Shown here: positions 34,429 to 43,483 of the stretch, piece after piece
Numbering within the stretch: position 1 is the stretch's first letter
Layout: each line of letters opens with the position of its first letter
Source of the DNA: Streptomyces cinnabarinus
GTDB taxonomy: Bacteria; Actinomycetota; Actinomycetes; Streptomycetales; Streptomycetaceae
Assembly (NCBI RefSeq): GCF_027270315.1
Contig: NZ_CP114413.1
Span: 930,001-994,000 of the forward strand
Reading direction: 5' to 3'
Length of the DNA: 64,000 nt
Notes under the pieces: model-generated
Databases searched by the model: none
Seen by the model: only the letters and a program-made list of their open reading frames with translations
Told to the model about the DNA's origin: nothing
Position numbers and translations under genes: made by a program

Positions 34429-35115
34429 TCAGCCCCTTCCCGTGAAGGCGTTGGTTCCGGCGAGCCCGAGCCCGCCCGTGCTGCCACCTCGCGCAGCGGC
34501 GGCAAGCCGCTCCTTCTGCGCGAGGTGGGCGAGGTAGAGGTCCGCGCCCCGATGGCCGGCCGGGAGATCACTGACGGTGAGGATCTTCAGGCCGACGGAG
34601 AGGGAGGCACGGATCGGGTTGAGGTTCACGTCGAACGCGGACTCGTTGACGGAGAGTTCGGTGAGCCGTACCGGCATCACCCGCTTGCTGCCCCAGGTGA
34701 ACAGGGTGAGTGGCATCTCGATCGGGCTGATCTCGATGGCGCCCTTCTGCGACAGCCTGCTCGCGGCGCGCAGTTGGGCGGTGGTCGGCTGCACCAGCAT
34801 CTCCAGCGTGGCGAGCTGGGGATGGATCCCGTCGGGCGCGGCGATCTCGAACTGGTCGGTGGCGTCGATCTCGGCGGTGAACTTCCAGGTCTCCTGCGCG
34901 GGGCCCTTCAGCCGCAGGGCCTCGTTGCGGTCCCCGCTCCCGGTACCGCCGCCTCCGGCGTCGGCGCCGTCCCCCGCGGACTGGGGCGCGACGCTGCGCT
35001 CCAGGGTGTCCGGGTTGAACTGCAGCACGATGACGCGTTGCGGGGCGCCGGTGTCGGGGTCGACGACGACGATGCCGGAGCGGATCGGCTTGGGGATGTC
35101 GGCGTAGCGGGTCAC
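34429..35115 (-). CDS. eCIS hub-associated protein (Afp7-type)
   Basis: 228 residues starting at GTG 35115, which overlaps the stop of the upstream paralogue (GTGA). The opening VTRYADIPKPIRSGIVVVDPDTG, a Gly-rich loop (GADAGGGGTGSGD) and later beta segments (ALRLKGPAQETWKFTAEID, EMPLTLFTWGSKRVMPVRLTELSVNESAFDVNLNPIRASLSVGLKIL) match tail-hub proteins of this operon type. The C-terminal helix (ADLYLAHLAQKERLA) leads to a short Gly-rich tail. A relic of its first ten codons occurs upstream at 35882-35911. Confidence 0.75.
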   Translation of the reverse strand: MTRYADIPKPIRSGIVVVDPDTGAPQRVIVLQFNPDTLERSVAPQSAGDGADAGGGGTGSGDRNEALRLKGPAQETWKFTAEIDATDQFEIAAPDGIHPQLATLEMLVQPTTAQLRAASRLSQKGAIEISPIEMPLTLFTWGSKRVMPVRLTELSVNESAFDVNLNPIRASLSVGLKILTVSDLPAGHRGADLYLAHLAQKERLAAAARGGSTGGLGLAGTNAFTGRG

Positions 35116-35132
35116 AGGCGCTCCTCCAGGCG
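35092..35132. repeat. 41-bp direct repeat, copy 1 (imm/hub junction)
   Basis: These 41 bp recur at 35888-35928 with one mismatch. They span the last codons of the 35112-35813 gene and the first codons of the hub gene. The two copies sit 796 bp apart and bracket the first paralogue, marking a tandem segmental duplication. Confidence 0.9.
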
Positions 35133-35813
35133 GGCGCGGAGGTCTGTGTAGTCGTGGGCGGGGAAGAGGCTGGGAAAGACGTCGAGCATTTCCGTGAGCC
35201 CTTCCACCAGCGGGAAGAAGCCCTCGCCGCACAATTCCGGTGCGCAGTAGAGGTACTGCCAGCCGATCACGCCCTTGGTGACCATCACGGTCTCCAGATA
35301 GGCGGGGTAGTCCAGCTCCATGGGGATGGCGCCCTGCCGCATGTCGAAGAACCAGATCTCAGGGTTGGCGGCACCTGGGGTGGCCCGCAGCAGGGACATA
35401 CGGCCGGAGCCGGTCTGGGGGTTGTCGTCGATGATCCGGAGATCCTTGTAGAGGGCGCGCTCGACGTCGTCCTCGCCCTTCCAGAACCTCGTCATCCGCA
35501 TATTGCCGATGGCGCTCAGGATGTGGCGGATCTTGAACTCCCCGACGAGTGCCGTTTCGGGGCGCCGGTAGCGCCAGGCGGCATCGACGCTGCCGTAGCG
35601 GAAGAAGCAGTCCTGGATCTGGCGGCTCAGCGGCAGTCCGTCGTCCTCCGCGAGTTCCTCGAAGACCGACTCGGCGTCCTCGAACAGAGCGATGATCTCT
35701 TCCAACTGCGCGACGTGCACATCGAGTTCAGGGGCCTTCCCGATCTCCCGGAGGAGTTCGGCGCAGCGCGCCTCGAACGGGTACCGGAATTCTTCCTCGT
35801 TGTTCGCAGTCAT
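35112..35813 (-). CDS. Tandem paralogue 1 behind the DUF4157 toxin-like gene (candidate immunity protein)
   Basis: 233 acidic residues, no signal or membrane segment. It aligns by eye with its neighbour at 35908-36645 over the last ~110 residues: GSGRMSLLRATPG / EIWFFDMRQGA / MELDYPAYLETVMVTKGVIGWQYLYC / PSLFPAHDYTDLRARLEERL against the corresponding segments there. No family was recognised. Its place just behind a large protein with a toxin-like end, duplicated, suits an immunity protein, but a structural or chaperone role is possible. ATG 35813. Confidence 0.7.
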   Translation of the reverse strand: MTANNEEEFRYPFEARCAELLREIGKAPELDVHVAQLEEIIALFEDAESVFEELAEDDGLPLSRQIQDCFFRYGSVDAAWRYRRPETALVGEFKIRHILSAIGNMRMTRFWKGEDDVERALYKDLRIIDDNPQTGSGRMSLLRATPGAANPEIWFFDMRQGAIPMELDYPAYLETVMVTKGVIGWQYLYCAPELCGEGFFPLVEGLTEMLDVFPSLFPAHDYTDLRARLEERL

Positions 35814-35881
35814 GACACCGTCCAGCTCACTTCGTTCTCATCCATCGGGCCAACAGCTGGCTGCGCGCCTTGACGAAGGGT

Positions 35882-35911
35882 TGGTTCGGGGATGTCGACG
35901 TAGCGGGTCAC
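35882..35911 (-). pseudogene. Relic of the 5' end of the hub gene
   Basis: On the minus strand, ten codons read VTRYVDIPEP, nearly the same as the hub protein start VTRYADIPKP. They follow the stop of the second paralogue in the same GTGA overlap, then the similarity ends and a different sequence runs on to a stop at the next ATG. It is a leftover of a tandem duplication. Confidence 0.8.
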
Positions 35912-35928
35912 AGGCGCTCCTCCAGGCG
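35888..35928. repeat. 41-bp direct repeat, copy 2
   Basis: Second copy of the repeat at 35092-35132 (40 of 41 bases equal). It covers the end of the 35908-36645 gene plus the hub-gene relic. Confidence 0.9.
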
Positions 35929-36645
35929 TTCACGCAGCCGCGTGTAGTCGTGCTGCGGGAACAGCTCCGGGAAGTGGTCCAGCATGGCCCGCATCTGGTC
36001 GGCCGTATGCCGGAGGTCGACGCCCCTGAGCGACAGGCCGGTGAACAGGTACTGCCAGCCGTGGGTGCCCTTGGTGACCGCGAGTGCTTCCAGGTAGCCG
36101 AGGTAGTCCAGGTCCATCCGCTGGGCGCCGAGGCGGTCGTCCCACATCCAGATCTCCAACGGAGCGGTGTGCGGCATCAGTCTGACCAGGGCGACCTGAC
36201 CGGTGCCGGAGTGCGGGTGACCGTCGATCTGCCGGAACTGCGCGAGCAGTTCCCGCTCGTCGGGCGTGGAACCCTCCCAGGCCAGCGGTGGCGCCGGATC
36301 GAAGATCGCGCGGTGGAACTGCGGGACCCGGAACTCGCCGGTGAGGTCCGGCGCGGCGTCGGTGCCGCGCCAGTGGGCGGCGATCCGGCGCAGCCGCGGC
36401 GCCTCCTCGGTGATCCGCGGGTCCACGGTGATGTCCGCCAGTTCGGGGAGGAGTTGCGCCGCCTCCATGGCCTCGGCGGCGAGTTCGGCGGGGGTGATGC
36501 CGTCCGGGCCCTCGGCCTCGCTCTCCACCGTCGCTTCCTGGCGCGAGACGGCGATCTGCGGGCACGTACCGAGTTCGTCCAGGGCCGACAGGAGCAGTCG
36601 TTCGTAATGGTTCGGGGATGCGATGGTCCCCTCGGGGGGCGTCAT
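35908..36645 (-). CDS. Tandem paralogue 2 behind the DUF4157 toxin-like gene (candidate immunity protein)
   Basis: 245 residues; ATG 36645, two bases after the 2186-residue gene's stop, with its SD (GAAGAGG) in the last codons of that gene. The C-terminal half (GTGQVALVRLMPHTAPLEIWMWDDRLGAQRMDLDYLGYLEALAVTKGTHGWQYLFTG ... HDYTRLRERLEERL) is paralogous to the 35112-35813 protein, while the N-terminal half has diverged. No family recognised. Its tight coupling to the toxin-like gene is the main hint of an immunity or chaperone role. Confidence 0.7.
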   Translation of the reverse strand: MTPPEGTIASPNHYERLLLSALDELGTCPQIAVSRQEATVESEAEGPDGITPAELAAEAMEAAQLLPELADITVDPRITEEAPRLRRIAAHWRGTDAAPDLTGEFRVPQFHRAIFDPAPPLAWEGSTPDERELLAQFRQIDGHPHSGTGQVALVRLMPHTAPLEIWMWDDRLGAQRMDLDYLGYLEALAVTKGTHGWQYLFTGLSLRGVDLRHTADQMRAMLDHFPELFPQHDYTRLRERLEERL

Positions 36646-36647
36646 GG

Positions 36648-39600
36648 TCAGACCTCTTCTTCCAGGGTGATGCGGCCCTCTTTGATGCCGTTGAGGATGT
36701 TCGCGAGCCGGCGCTCCTTGTCGCGCAGGCGCCCGCCGCGCCGCTTGCTCCGCTCGTGCCGGGCGACGGCCTTCGCGATGTCCAGGGTGGTGTGGAACGG
36801 GCGCGCCTTGACCAGGACGTCCACGAACTCATCCGTTTCCCGCAGCATGCGCCGGATCTTGTCGGCGGGGGCCTTGTTCAGGAACAGCCGGCGTTCCTTC
36901 GACGGGGGGTCCGGTGTCTTGGAGTACGGATCGGTGCGCGGTGAGTCGTCCTTCTCCCACCTCTGCTTGGGCCGGTTCTCCCAGTACACGCCCCAGGACG
37001 ATTCGATGAAGTCAGGGAAGCCCCGCGGCACCGGCGCACCGTGATAGCTGACCTTCGACTCGTACCAGATCATCTGCTCCTCGCCGGTGTGGGCAAGGTG
37101 CAGCGCGTCCTTGGCATGCTGCTCCACCCCGTGCAGGAAGGGGGTGTTCACACCCGGGCCACTGGCGGGCACGAGGTTCTTGCCGCGGGCCGGGCCCCCG
37201 ATGGCGTCGGGCAGCAGATGCATCTTCACCCAGCGGTCACTGGGATCGTCGTTGAGGTCGTTGTCCTCGATGTACTGCCAGCCGATGGGCTGGTCGTCCG
37301 GTGCGGCGCTGGCTGGTGTGCCCTTGCTCCCCTTGTTCAGGTACTCGGCGGTGAACGGGTCCGCGGGCGTGGACGCGTTCGGGAAGGGCGGGATCCGCGG
37401 CTCCGGGAGCGGCACGGGGTGCGGTCGCTGCTTCAGATACCCGGCCAGGACGTCCAGTTCCCCCCGCAGCCTCACATAGGCCGGCCGCCAGTCGGCGCGG
37501 AGCTTCTCCTGCTCCTCGCGCATCACCTTCGCCGGCAGCGTGTCCTGGAGCGCCTCCGCCCGCTGGTAACTGGCCCGCGCGGCCTGGATCGCGGACTTCT
37601 GGGCCGCCCGGTCCGCCGCGTCGTCGACCTGGGCGAGCTCGCTCTCCCAGGCGTCGAGGAAGGCGGGCACCCGGCTGGGCGCGCTGTGCACCTGGAGGTC
37701 AGCCCGGGGTCCCTTGCCGTGGAACATCAGCGTGTGAACCGAATCGGTGTCGTCGCGGAACCGTGCCTTCGGCAGCGTCAGATCGCGGGTGTTCCGCTCG
37801 TCACGGCGCTCCCGACGGTCGCGCTCACGCTTGCGGGTGCGGTTGTCGCGCAGCCGGTCCTTGCGGCGGCGCCATTGGTTGCGCAGCCTGCGCAGCCGGT
37901 CGTTCAGCCGGTTGCCGAGCTTGCGGCGGGCCTTGCCGTACAGCTTGCGGCCCGCGCGACGGGCGCGGTTCACCGCCGACTTGACGGTCTGGCGGGCGCG
38001 CCGGACCCGGCCGGGGCCGCGGTCACGGGTCCGCCGGTCGTCGTCCGGTCGCCGGTCGTCCTTGCGCGTGGAGCGGTCGTCCGTGCGGTCCTTGGTGTCC
38101 TTGCGGTCGGTGTCCGGGCGGCGCCGGTCGGTGCGCAGAGTGTCCCGGGCCGGGCCGCGGCGCTCGGGGCGGGTGGTCCGCTCCTTCATGTCGTCGTCGC
38201 GGGTGCGGCGTTCGGCGTCGCGGGCGCGGCGGCGGGCGGCGTTGACGTCCCGGCCCTCCTCGCGGCGTTCGGCGTCGTCGCGGCGCTTTTTGGGGCGGGT
38301 GGTCTGGGAGGTGCGGGGCTTCTTCTCCGCCGAGGAGCGCTTGCCCGGCCGGGGCTTGGACGGGGGGCGTGAGGTCTTGTCCGGGGACGGCTTGCGCGGG
38401 GCGGGGCGGTCGGCGGGACGGGTCGGGGCGGCGGGCTCGTCGTCCTTCGGCCGGTCGCCGTCCTTGGGCTTTTGGTCCTTCGGCTTGTTCGGTGGGCTGG
38501 GCTCCCCCGGCTTGCCGGGATTGCCCTTCTTCCGGCGGATGTTCTTCAGCATGTCGCCGAGCCGGTCGGCAACCTTGCCCATGAACCGGCCGACGCCCTC
38601 GATCAGGAACGTGTACACCAGCTCCAGCAGGGCCACGACACCCGCGGCGACCGCCTTGGCGAAGGGCAGGGCGCCGTTGCCGCTCTTGACCGACTTCAGG
38701 AAGTCCATGAACAGGCCGAAGGCGGCGAGGATCTCACTGAGCGCACCCCAGGCGGTCTGGAGCGCGTCGATGATCGCCATGACCCAGCCGGCACCCGGAA
38801 TGAGCTTTGCGACGACCTTCTCGAGCACCAGGACCCCGATGATGACCGGGAGTTGGGGCACCGCCTCGTCCCAGGCCATCTGCGCCATCTGATCGACCGT
38901 CACACCGCCGTCGATCAGGGCCTGGAAGTCCTCCATCGGGATGCCGATGATCTCCTGGACCTTCTGGTTGAACCAGGCCTTGACCGCCGTCTTGATCTCG
39001 TCGAAGAGATGGTCCCTGGCACCGGTCTCGGCGGCCGCCCCGGCCTTGCTGATCCAGTCGCCGGGGTCGGAGACGATGTCGTTGAAGATGGCCGCCCACT
39101 CGCCGAGCGCCGCGACGGCGGCGGCACCGAACTCCAGCGCGCCGACGGTGACGGTCTCGGCGATGTCGACGGCCGCGAGCAGCCCGGTCTCCAGCAGGTC
39201 GAGCCCGGCGAGCAGCGCCCCGCACAGCCCGTCGAGCAGCTTCCCGGCGACCTCCTTGAGGGCATCGGCGAACTGGTTGACCTTCTCCACGGCCCAGTCG
39301 CGCGCGCCGTCGATGGTGTTGCGCCACTTGTCGCGCATCGCCGGGTAGTCGGCGAGGAGTTCGTCACCGAGGGCGATCAGCGCGTCGGCAAAGGTGTTGA
39401 TCTGGTCGATGACCCAGTTGCGGGCGTCGTCGATGAGCTTGAAGACGTGCTGCTTGAACTTGTCGATGAGCTCGGTGACGGCCTGGCGGGCTTTCTCGAA
39501 GATGCCCTTGATGGCGTTCTTCAGGCCCTCGAAGAACTCCTTGAGCTTCTCGATCGCCTCTTCGAGCCAGTTGTCGGCGTCGTCCTTGCCCTCGTCCTGC

Positions 39601-42600
39601 TTCTTCTCCGCATCCCGTTCGGCGTTGGTCTGCTCGGTCTCGATCTGCTTGTTGTCGTCCTCGGTGCGCTTGTCTACGTCCTTGTCGGTGTCCTCCTCCT
39701 TCTTCGTGATGTCCTTGCGGACCTGGTCGTACCTCTTGCCCTTCTTGCCGTCGATCTCCGCGACCTTGTCGTCCTGCTCCTTTCGCCAGCGGTCGCGGGA
39801 GTTGGCGACGTCGTCGCGGCCCTTGGCGCGGGCGTCCGCCTGCTTCTTGCCGCTGGCGGTGACCTCGCGCTGGAGGTCCTGGTCGTACTGTCCGCGGTCG
39901 TCAGCGGCCTTCTTGTCCTTGGCCCGGCGCTCCTGCGTCATCTTCTGGCCGCCCTGGGCGAACCCGGCGCGGATCTGCGGTCCGCGGTCGTGCTCGGCGA
40001 CGGCGGAGGCGGATTCGATGGGCACCCCGCCGGACACCGACCGGGGGCCGCTCGCCTTGGCGCCGCCCTTCCCGCCGGGCACCTTGCCGGTCAGCGTCTC
40101 CCTGGGGACGTCCGGGTAGATCTGGTCCTCGCCCATCGGGCGGGCGGCGTCGTCCCGGCCGGCGCGCTGGAGTTCGCCCTTGCGCTCGTCGAGCTTCTGC
40201 CCCTGCTCGTCGGTGCGCCGGGGGTCGGAGTCGTCCTCCAGCGGCAGCCTCGGTGCGTCGCCGACGCGGGCGTTGCGGAGTCCCTCGTCCTGGGTGGGCA
40301 GGCCGAGGATGGAGTCGATGAGGTCGTCGAGCGGCAGGATCTCCTTCAGGAGCTTGCCGAAGAGCTGGGCGCCGATGGTCACCGCGATGTCCCACCAGCT
40401 GGGCTCCGGCACGTTCGCGCCCGGCACCTCCCCTTCCGGCCTCTGCTCGCCTGCGATCTCGGGCGTGCTGCCACGGGCCGCCTCGGTGCGGGCGACCTTG
40501 GCGTTGGTGTACGTGCCCGGAGCCGCCGCCGTCGGACCGCCGGGCACCGTCCTCGGGGAGCCGGAGGGGCGCTGCGTCTCGGGCGGGGCCTTGCGCAGGG
40601 CCGTGCGTTCCTTGTCGACCGAGCGGCCGACGGCGCCGTCCACGCCCTTGAGGGTCTCCAGGGCCTGGTGCGGCTTCAAGCCGGCCGCGGTGGACAGTCC
40701 CGCCTCGGGAGTGGCGTTCGATACGTCCGGGGCCGGGGCCTCCTTCCTCGCCTTGCCGGGACCGGACACGGCGCCCCGTCCACCGCCGCCGCGGCGCACG
40801 GGAGCCGGGGCGGAGGGCGTACGGCTGCCGCCGCCCCCGCCGCGCCGGGCCGCCGCCTTGGCCGCCTGCCGCTTGGCTCCCGTCGGTTTCGGCCGGGCCG
40901 CCGGGCTCGGGGACTCGACGGCCTTCGGGGTGTTGGTCCTGGGCTCGGGGCCCGCGGATCTGGGGGCTGGGCCGTTGCCCGCCGCGAGTTCGGGCGCGGC
41001 AGCGGGGCCGGGTGTGGAGACACGCTCGGGGCCGGTCTGCGGGGACGGGGTGGTGGCGGGGCCTTTGCCTTCGGTGACGTCAGATCCGGCGGGCGCGGGG
41101 GTCTCCTGGCCACTGGGGGTCTCTGCCGGAGTCTGGGTCTCCTTGTCAGCGGGGCTTTCCGCTGTTTCGTGATCCGTCTTGGTGTCCCGGCCACCCGGTG
41201 CAGCATCGGTTTTCGACCGGCTCTCCGACGCGGCGGAGCCGCCACTCTTCTCAGGCGCGCCGGATCCGCCGTCGCGGGCCGTACCGCCCGACGCTGCCGG
41301 ACCTGAACCGGACGTCGCGCTGCCCGTCTCCTGGCGCCGGGCGTCCTCGCCCGCCTTGTCCAGCTGCGCCGGAGCGGCTGTCTCCCCGGTCGCGGGCACG
41401 GCGGAGCTCCCCGCCTCGTCCGCGTTTCGTGCCTCCTCATCGCGACGGCGTGCTTCGGCGTCCTCGGACCGCTGCCTGTCCGCGTCCCGCCCGGCCGAGT
41501 TCTGGCCCGACGGTCCGGCGGACTCCCGACCCGGCCCCTCCGAGGTAGCGGCGGTACCGGGCGCGTCCTCCGCCCCCAGATCCTGCTCCGCCGAAGCGGC
41601 GCCGAGGAGTTGCTCGAGTTCCTGGTCCTCGGCTCCGTCCTCCTCGGTGCGCGGCGCGGTGTCCGCCCCGGGCTCCTCGATGGCGAGGTCCGGAATCGGT
41701 TCGCCGTCGGGCGACGCCACGACGACCGGCGACGGCGCGCCCTTCTTCCGGCGTCGCTCGGCGGGCGTCATGTTCTTCGGGTCGTCCCGCTCTCCGGCGA
41801 GGTCGACGGCCTCGCCGGAGCCGCCCGCGCCCTGCTCCTCGTCGTCGCCGTCGGACTCCGCCTCGGCCTCGTCCGTGGGCTCCGGTTCCAGACCCAACGG
41901 CTCGTCGTCGACGTCCTCTTCGTTCGACGGATCTCCCACACTCCGGAACCGCCGCGTCTCACCACCCACCCTGGACCGCTCCCCCGGCTCCGCACCGCTG
42001 CGGTCCACCGTGGCGGGGGCGGCGGCGCGTGCGGGCTCCGGGGCCGGGGCGGGCTCGGCCGCAACCTGCTGCGTGGGCTGCTCCTCGACGGCCTGGGAGT
42101 CCTCCTGCGCCTCCTCTGCCTCGCTCGACGCCTCCTCAGCCTCGGTCTGCTCTCCCTCGGCCTTGCCCTGCAGGTCCTTCTGCGCGCCTGCCTCGTCCCG
42201 CGCTGACGGCTGTTCCTCCTGCCGCGCACCTGCGCCGGCCTGCTGAGGCACCCGTGCCGCGTCTTCGGAGGCCCCTGACTCCGCCTGCTCGCCCTCCTGG
42301 CCCTCCTCGCCCTCCTGGCCCTCCTTTTGGTCCCGCGCCCCCGGCTCCGCCTCAGGCCTCTCCCGCTCGCCCTCGACCTCCTCAGCCCCGCCCGGCACAG
42401 CCCCAGGCGCCGGAGCCGCGTCCAACGGCAGCGGCCCCTGTTCCGTCTCCTCGATGAGGCCCACCAACCGGTCGACGACAGGCGTGGGCAGCCGTACCTC
42501 AAGCCGGTCCAGTACGACGTCCTGCACTTCCGGCGCCAGTTGCGCCAACTGCAACCGCACCCGGCCCGACCGATCCTCCGGATCCCCCCGCAGCGACCGC

Positions 42601-43208
42601 AGCAGCCCATTCGCCAGCCGGTCCACCAGGGTCGCGGGGTCCAGCTGCTCCATGCGGCGCCGGTCGGCGTCGACGGTGGCGTACCGGAGCCAGCCCGGGG
42701 TCGCCTGACCCTCCGAGACCTCCGTCGGACCGGCCGCGTCGGTCTGCCGTACGAGATCCTGGGCCGCCGATTCCGCCTCCCGCTCGATGGCCTGTTGCGG
42801 GAGGCTCACCGCGCCCAGGTCGCGGCCCGCGCGCAGGGTACCGAGGCCGTGCGGGTTCTGGACCGTGTGCAGGAGTTCGTGGGCGAGCAGGCGCATGCCT
42901 TCGTCGGTGCCGGGCTTGAAGGCGCTCTCGCGGAAGAAGACCTCCTGGCCGACCGCGACCGCGTCCGCGCCGAGCAGGTCGGTCAGCTGCCCGGCGTCAC
43001 GGCCGGTGTGGAGGCGGACTCGGCTCAGGTCGTGGCCGAGGCGTTCCTCCAGCTCCCGGCGGACCCCGGGGTCGAGGGGCTGTCCGGCGCCGCTGACGAT
43101 GTTCTTGGGTTCGGGAGTACGGGACTTGGCGGACCGTTCCTTGCGCTTGCGGCGGCGCTGTTCTGCCGTCTGCTCGGAACCGGCTTCCTGGGCACGGGAG
43201 TTGCTCAT
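36648..43208 (-). CDS. Giant DUF4157 eCIS protein with nuclease-like C-terminus (candidate effector)
   Basis: 2186 residues. The order is: basic N-terminus; DUF4157 (residues ~40-130) with HELLH at 110-114 and following VQ; a long acidic, low-complexity Glu/Pro/Ala/Gly stretch to about 900; a charged coiled-coil (~1100-1240); hydrophobic or amphipathic helices (~1320-1545, e.g. LPVIIGVLVLEKVVAKLIPGAGWVMAIID); a basic Arg/Asp/Lys-rich linker (~1560-1820); and a folded C-terminal region (1820-2186). That last part holds VKMHLLPDAIGGPARGKNLVP, with His1997 and Asn2011 placed as in His-Me-finger nuclease motifs (GHLLxxxLGGPGxxxNLxP). DUF4157 is a delivery marker of eCIS effectors. The layout suggests a polymorphic-toxin-like cargo. 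No functional proof; nuclease activity is inferred. Confidence 0.88.
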   Translation of the reverse strand: MSNSRAQEAGSEQTAEQRRRKRKERSAKSRTPEPKNIVSGAGQPLDPGVRRELEERLGHDLSRVRLHTGRDAGQLTDLLGADAVAVGQEVFFRESAFKPGTDEGMRLLAHELLHTVQNPHGLGTLRAGRDLGAVSLPQQAIEREAESAAQDLVRQTDAAGPTEVSEGQATPGWLRYATVDADRRRMEQLDPATLVDRLANGLLRSLRGDPEDRSGRVRLQLAQLAPEVQDVVLDRLEVRLPTPVVDRLVGLIEETEQGPLPLDAAPAPGAVPGGAEEVEGERERPEAEPGARDQKEGQEGEEGQEGEQAESGASEDAARVPQQAGAGARQEEQPSARDEAGAQKDLQGKAEGEQTEAEEASSEAEEAQEDSQAVEEQPTQQVAAEPAPAPEPARAAAPATVDRSGAEPGERSRVGGETRRFRSVGDPSNEEDVDDEPLGLEPEPTDEAEAESDGDDEEQGAGGSGEAVDLAGERDDPKNMTPAERRRKKGAPSPVVVASPDGEPIPDLAIEEPGADTAPRTEEDGAEDQELEQLLGAASAEQDLGAEDAPGTAATSEGPGRESAGPSGQNSAGRDADRQRSEDAEARRRDEEARNADEAGSSAVPATGETAAPAQLDKAGEDARRQETGSATSGSGPAASGGTARDGGSGAPEKSGGSAASESRSKTDAAPGGRDTKTDHETAESPADKETQTPAETPSGQETPAPAGSDVTEGKGPATTPSPQTGPERVSTPGPAAAPELAAGNGPAPRSAGPEPRTNTPKAVESPSPAARPKPTGAKRQAAKAAARRGGGGGSRTPSAPAPVRRGGGGRGAVSGPGKARKEAPAPDVSNATPEAGLSTAAGLKPHQALETLKGVDGAVGRSVDKERTALRKAPPETQRPSGSPRTVPGGPTAAAPGTYTNAKVARTEAARGSTPEIAGEQRPEGEVPGANVPEPSWWDIAVTIGAQLFGKLLKEILPLDDLIDSILGLPTQDEGLRNARVGDAPRLPLEDDSDPRRTDEQGQKLDERKGELQRAGRDDAARPMGEDQIYPDVPRETLTGKVPGGKGGAKASGPRSVSGGVPIESASAVAEHDRGPQIRAGFAQGGQKMTQERRAKDKKAADDRGQYDQDLQREVTASGKKQADARAKGRDDVANSRDRWRKEQDDKVAEIDGKKGKRYDQVRKDITKKEEDTDKDVDKRTEDDNKQIETEQTNAERDAEKKQDEGKDDADNWLEEAIEKLKEFFEGLKNAIKGIFEKARQAVTELIDKFKQHVFKLIDDARNWVIDQINTFADALIALGDELLADYPAMRDKWRNTIDGARDWAVEKVNQFADALKEVAGKLLDGLCGALLAGLDLLETGLLAAVDIAETVTVGALEFGAAAVAALGEWAAIFNDIVSDPGDWISKAGAAAETGARDHLFDEIKTAVKAWFNQKVQEIIGIPMEDFQALIDGGVTVDQMAQMAWDEAVPQLPVIIGVLVLEKVVAKLIPGAGWVMAIIDALQTAWGALSEILAAFGLFMDFLKSVKSGNGALPFAKAVAAGVVALLELVYTFLIEGVGRFMGKVADRLGDMLKNIRRKKGNPGKPGEPSPPNKPKDQKPKDGDRPKDDEPAAPTRPADRPAPRKPSPDKTSRPPSKPRPGKRSSAEKKPRTSQTTRPKKRRDDAERREEGRDVNAARRRARDAERRTRDDDMKERTTRPERRGPARDTLRTDRRRPDTDRKDTKDRTDDRSTRKDDRRPDDDRRTRDRGPGRVRRARQTVKSAVNRARRAGRKLYGKARRKLGNRLNDRLRRLRNQWRRRKDRLRDNRTRKRERDRRERRDERNTRDLTLPKARFRDDTDSVHTLMFHGKGPRADLQVHSAPSRVPAFLDAWESELAQVDDAADRAAQKSAIQAARASYQRAEALQDTLPAKVMREEQEKLRADWRPAYVRLRGELDVLAGYLKQRPHPVPLPEPRIPPFPNASTPADPFTAEYLNKGSKGTPASAAPDDQPIGWQYIEDNDLNDDPSDRWVKMHLLPDAIGGPARGKNLVPASGPGVNTPFLHGVEQHAKDALHLAHTGEEQMIWYESKVSYHGAPVPRGFPDFIESSWGVYWENRPKQRWEKDDSPRTDPYSKTPDPPSKERRLFLNKAPADKIRRMLRETDEFVDVLVKARPFHTTLDIAKAVARHERSKRRGGRLRDKERRLANILNGIKEGRITLEEEV

Positions 43209-43483
43209 CGGGTCACCTCCCCGTGGCCGCTGAGCCCTTGGTGCACCGCGCGGGCGAGTTCCTGGCCCAGGCGCCGGGCGGAGAGGCCGGCGGGCAGCGG
43301 CGGCAGTCCGCTCAGCGCGTCGACGCTCACGGTGCCGTCCGCCGCCAGGGGGACGCCGTGCGCGCGGATCAGCCGGGACAGCTCGCTCTCGAAGGCGGCG
43401 GAGACCCGCTCGGGGTCCACCCGGAAGCCGGTCACGGCCAACTCCCCCACGTTCACCCGGATCTCACTCGGCTTCACACCCAT
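43205..43483 (-). CDS. Small unrecognised eCIS protein
   Basis: 92 residues (KPSEIRVNVGELAVTGFRVDPERVSAAFESELSRLIRAHGVPLAADGTVSVDALSGLPPLPAGLSARRLGQELARAVHQGL). It is probably one alpha/beta domain with a long helix at each end. It overlaps the AAA+ gene by 10 bp and the giant gene by 4 bp, so it must be made with them. No known family seen; an effector-loading adaptor or an AAA+ partner are guesses from position only. Confidence 0.75.
   Translation of the reverse strand: MGVKPSEIRVNVGELAVTGFRVDPERVSAAFESELSRLIRAHGVPLAADGTVSVDALSGLPPLPAGLSARRLGQELARAVHQGLSGHGEVTR

Noticed and set aside
38472..41306. 944-residue plus-strand ORF opposite the giant DUF4157 gene
   Set aside because: Mirror of a low-complexity, high-GC coding region; Leu/Gly/Arg-rich without any domain. 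The minus-strand gene has a full domain layout, and its neighbours are coupled on that strand.
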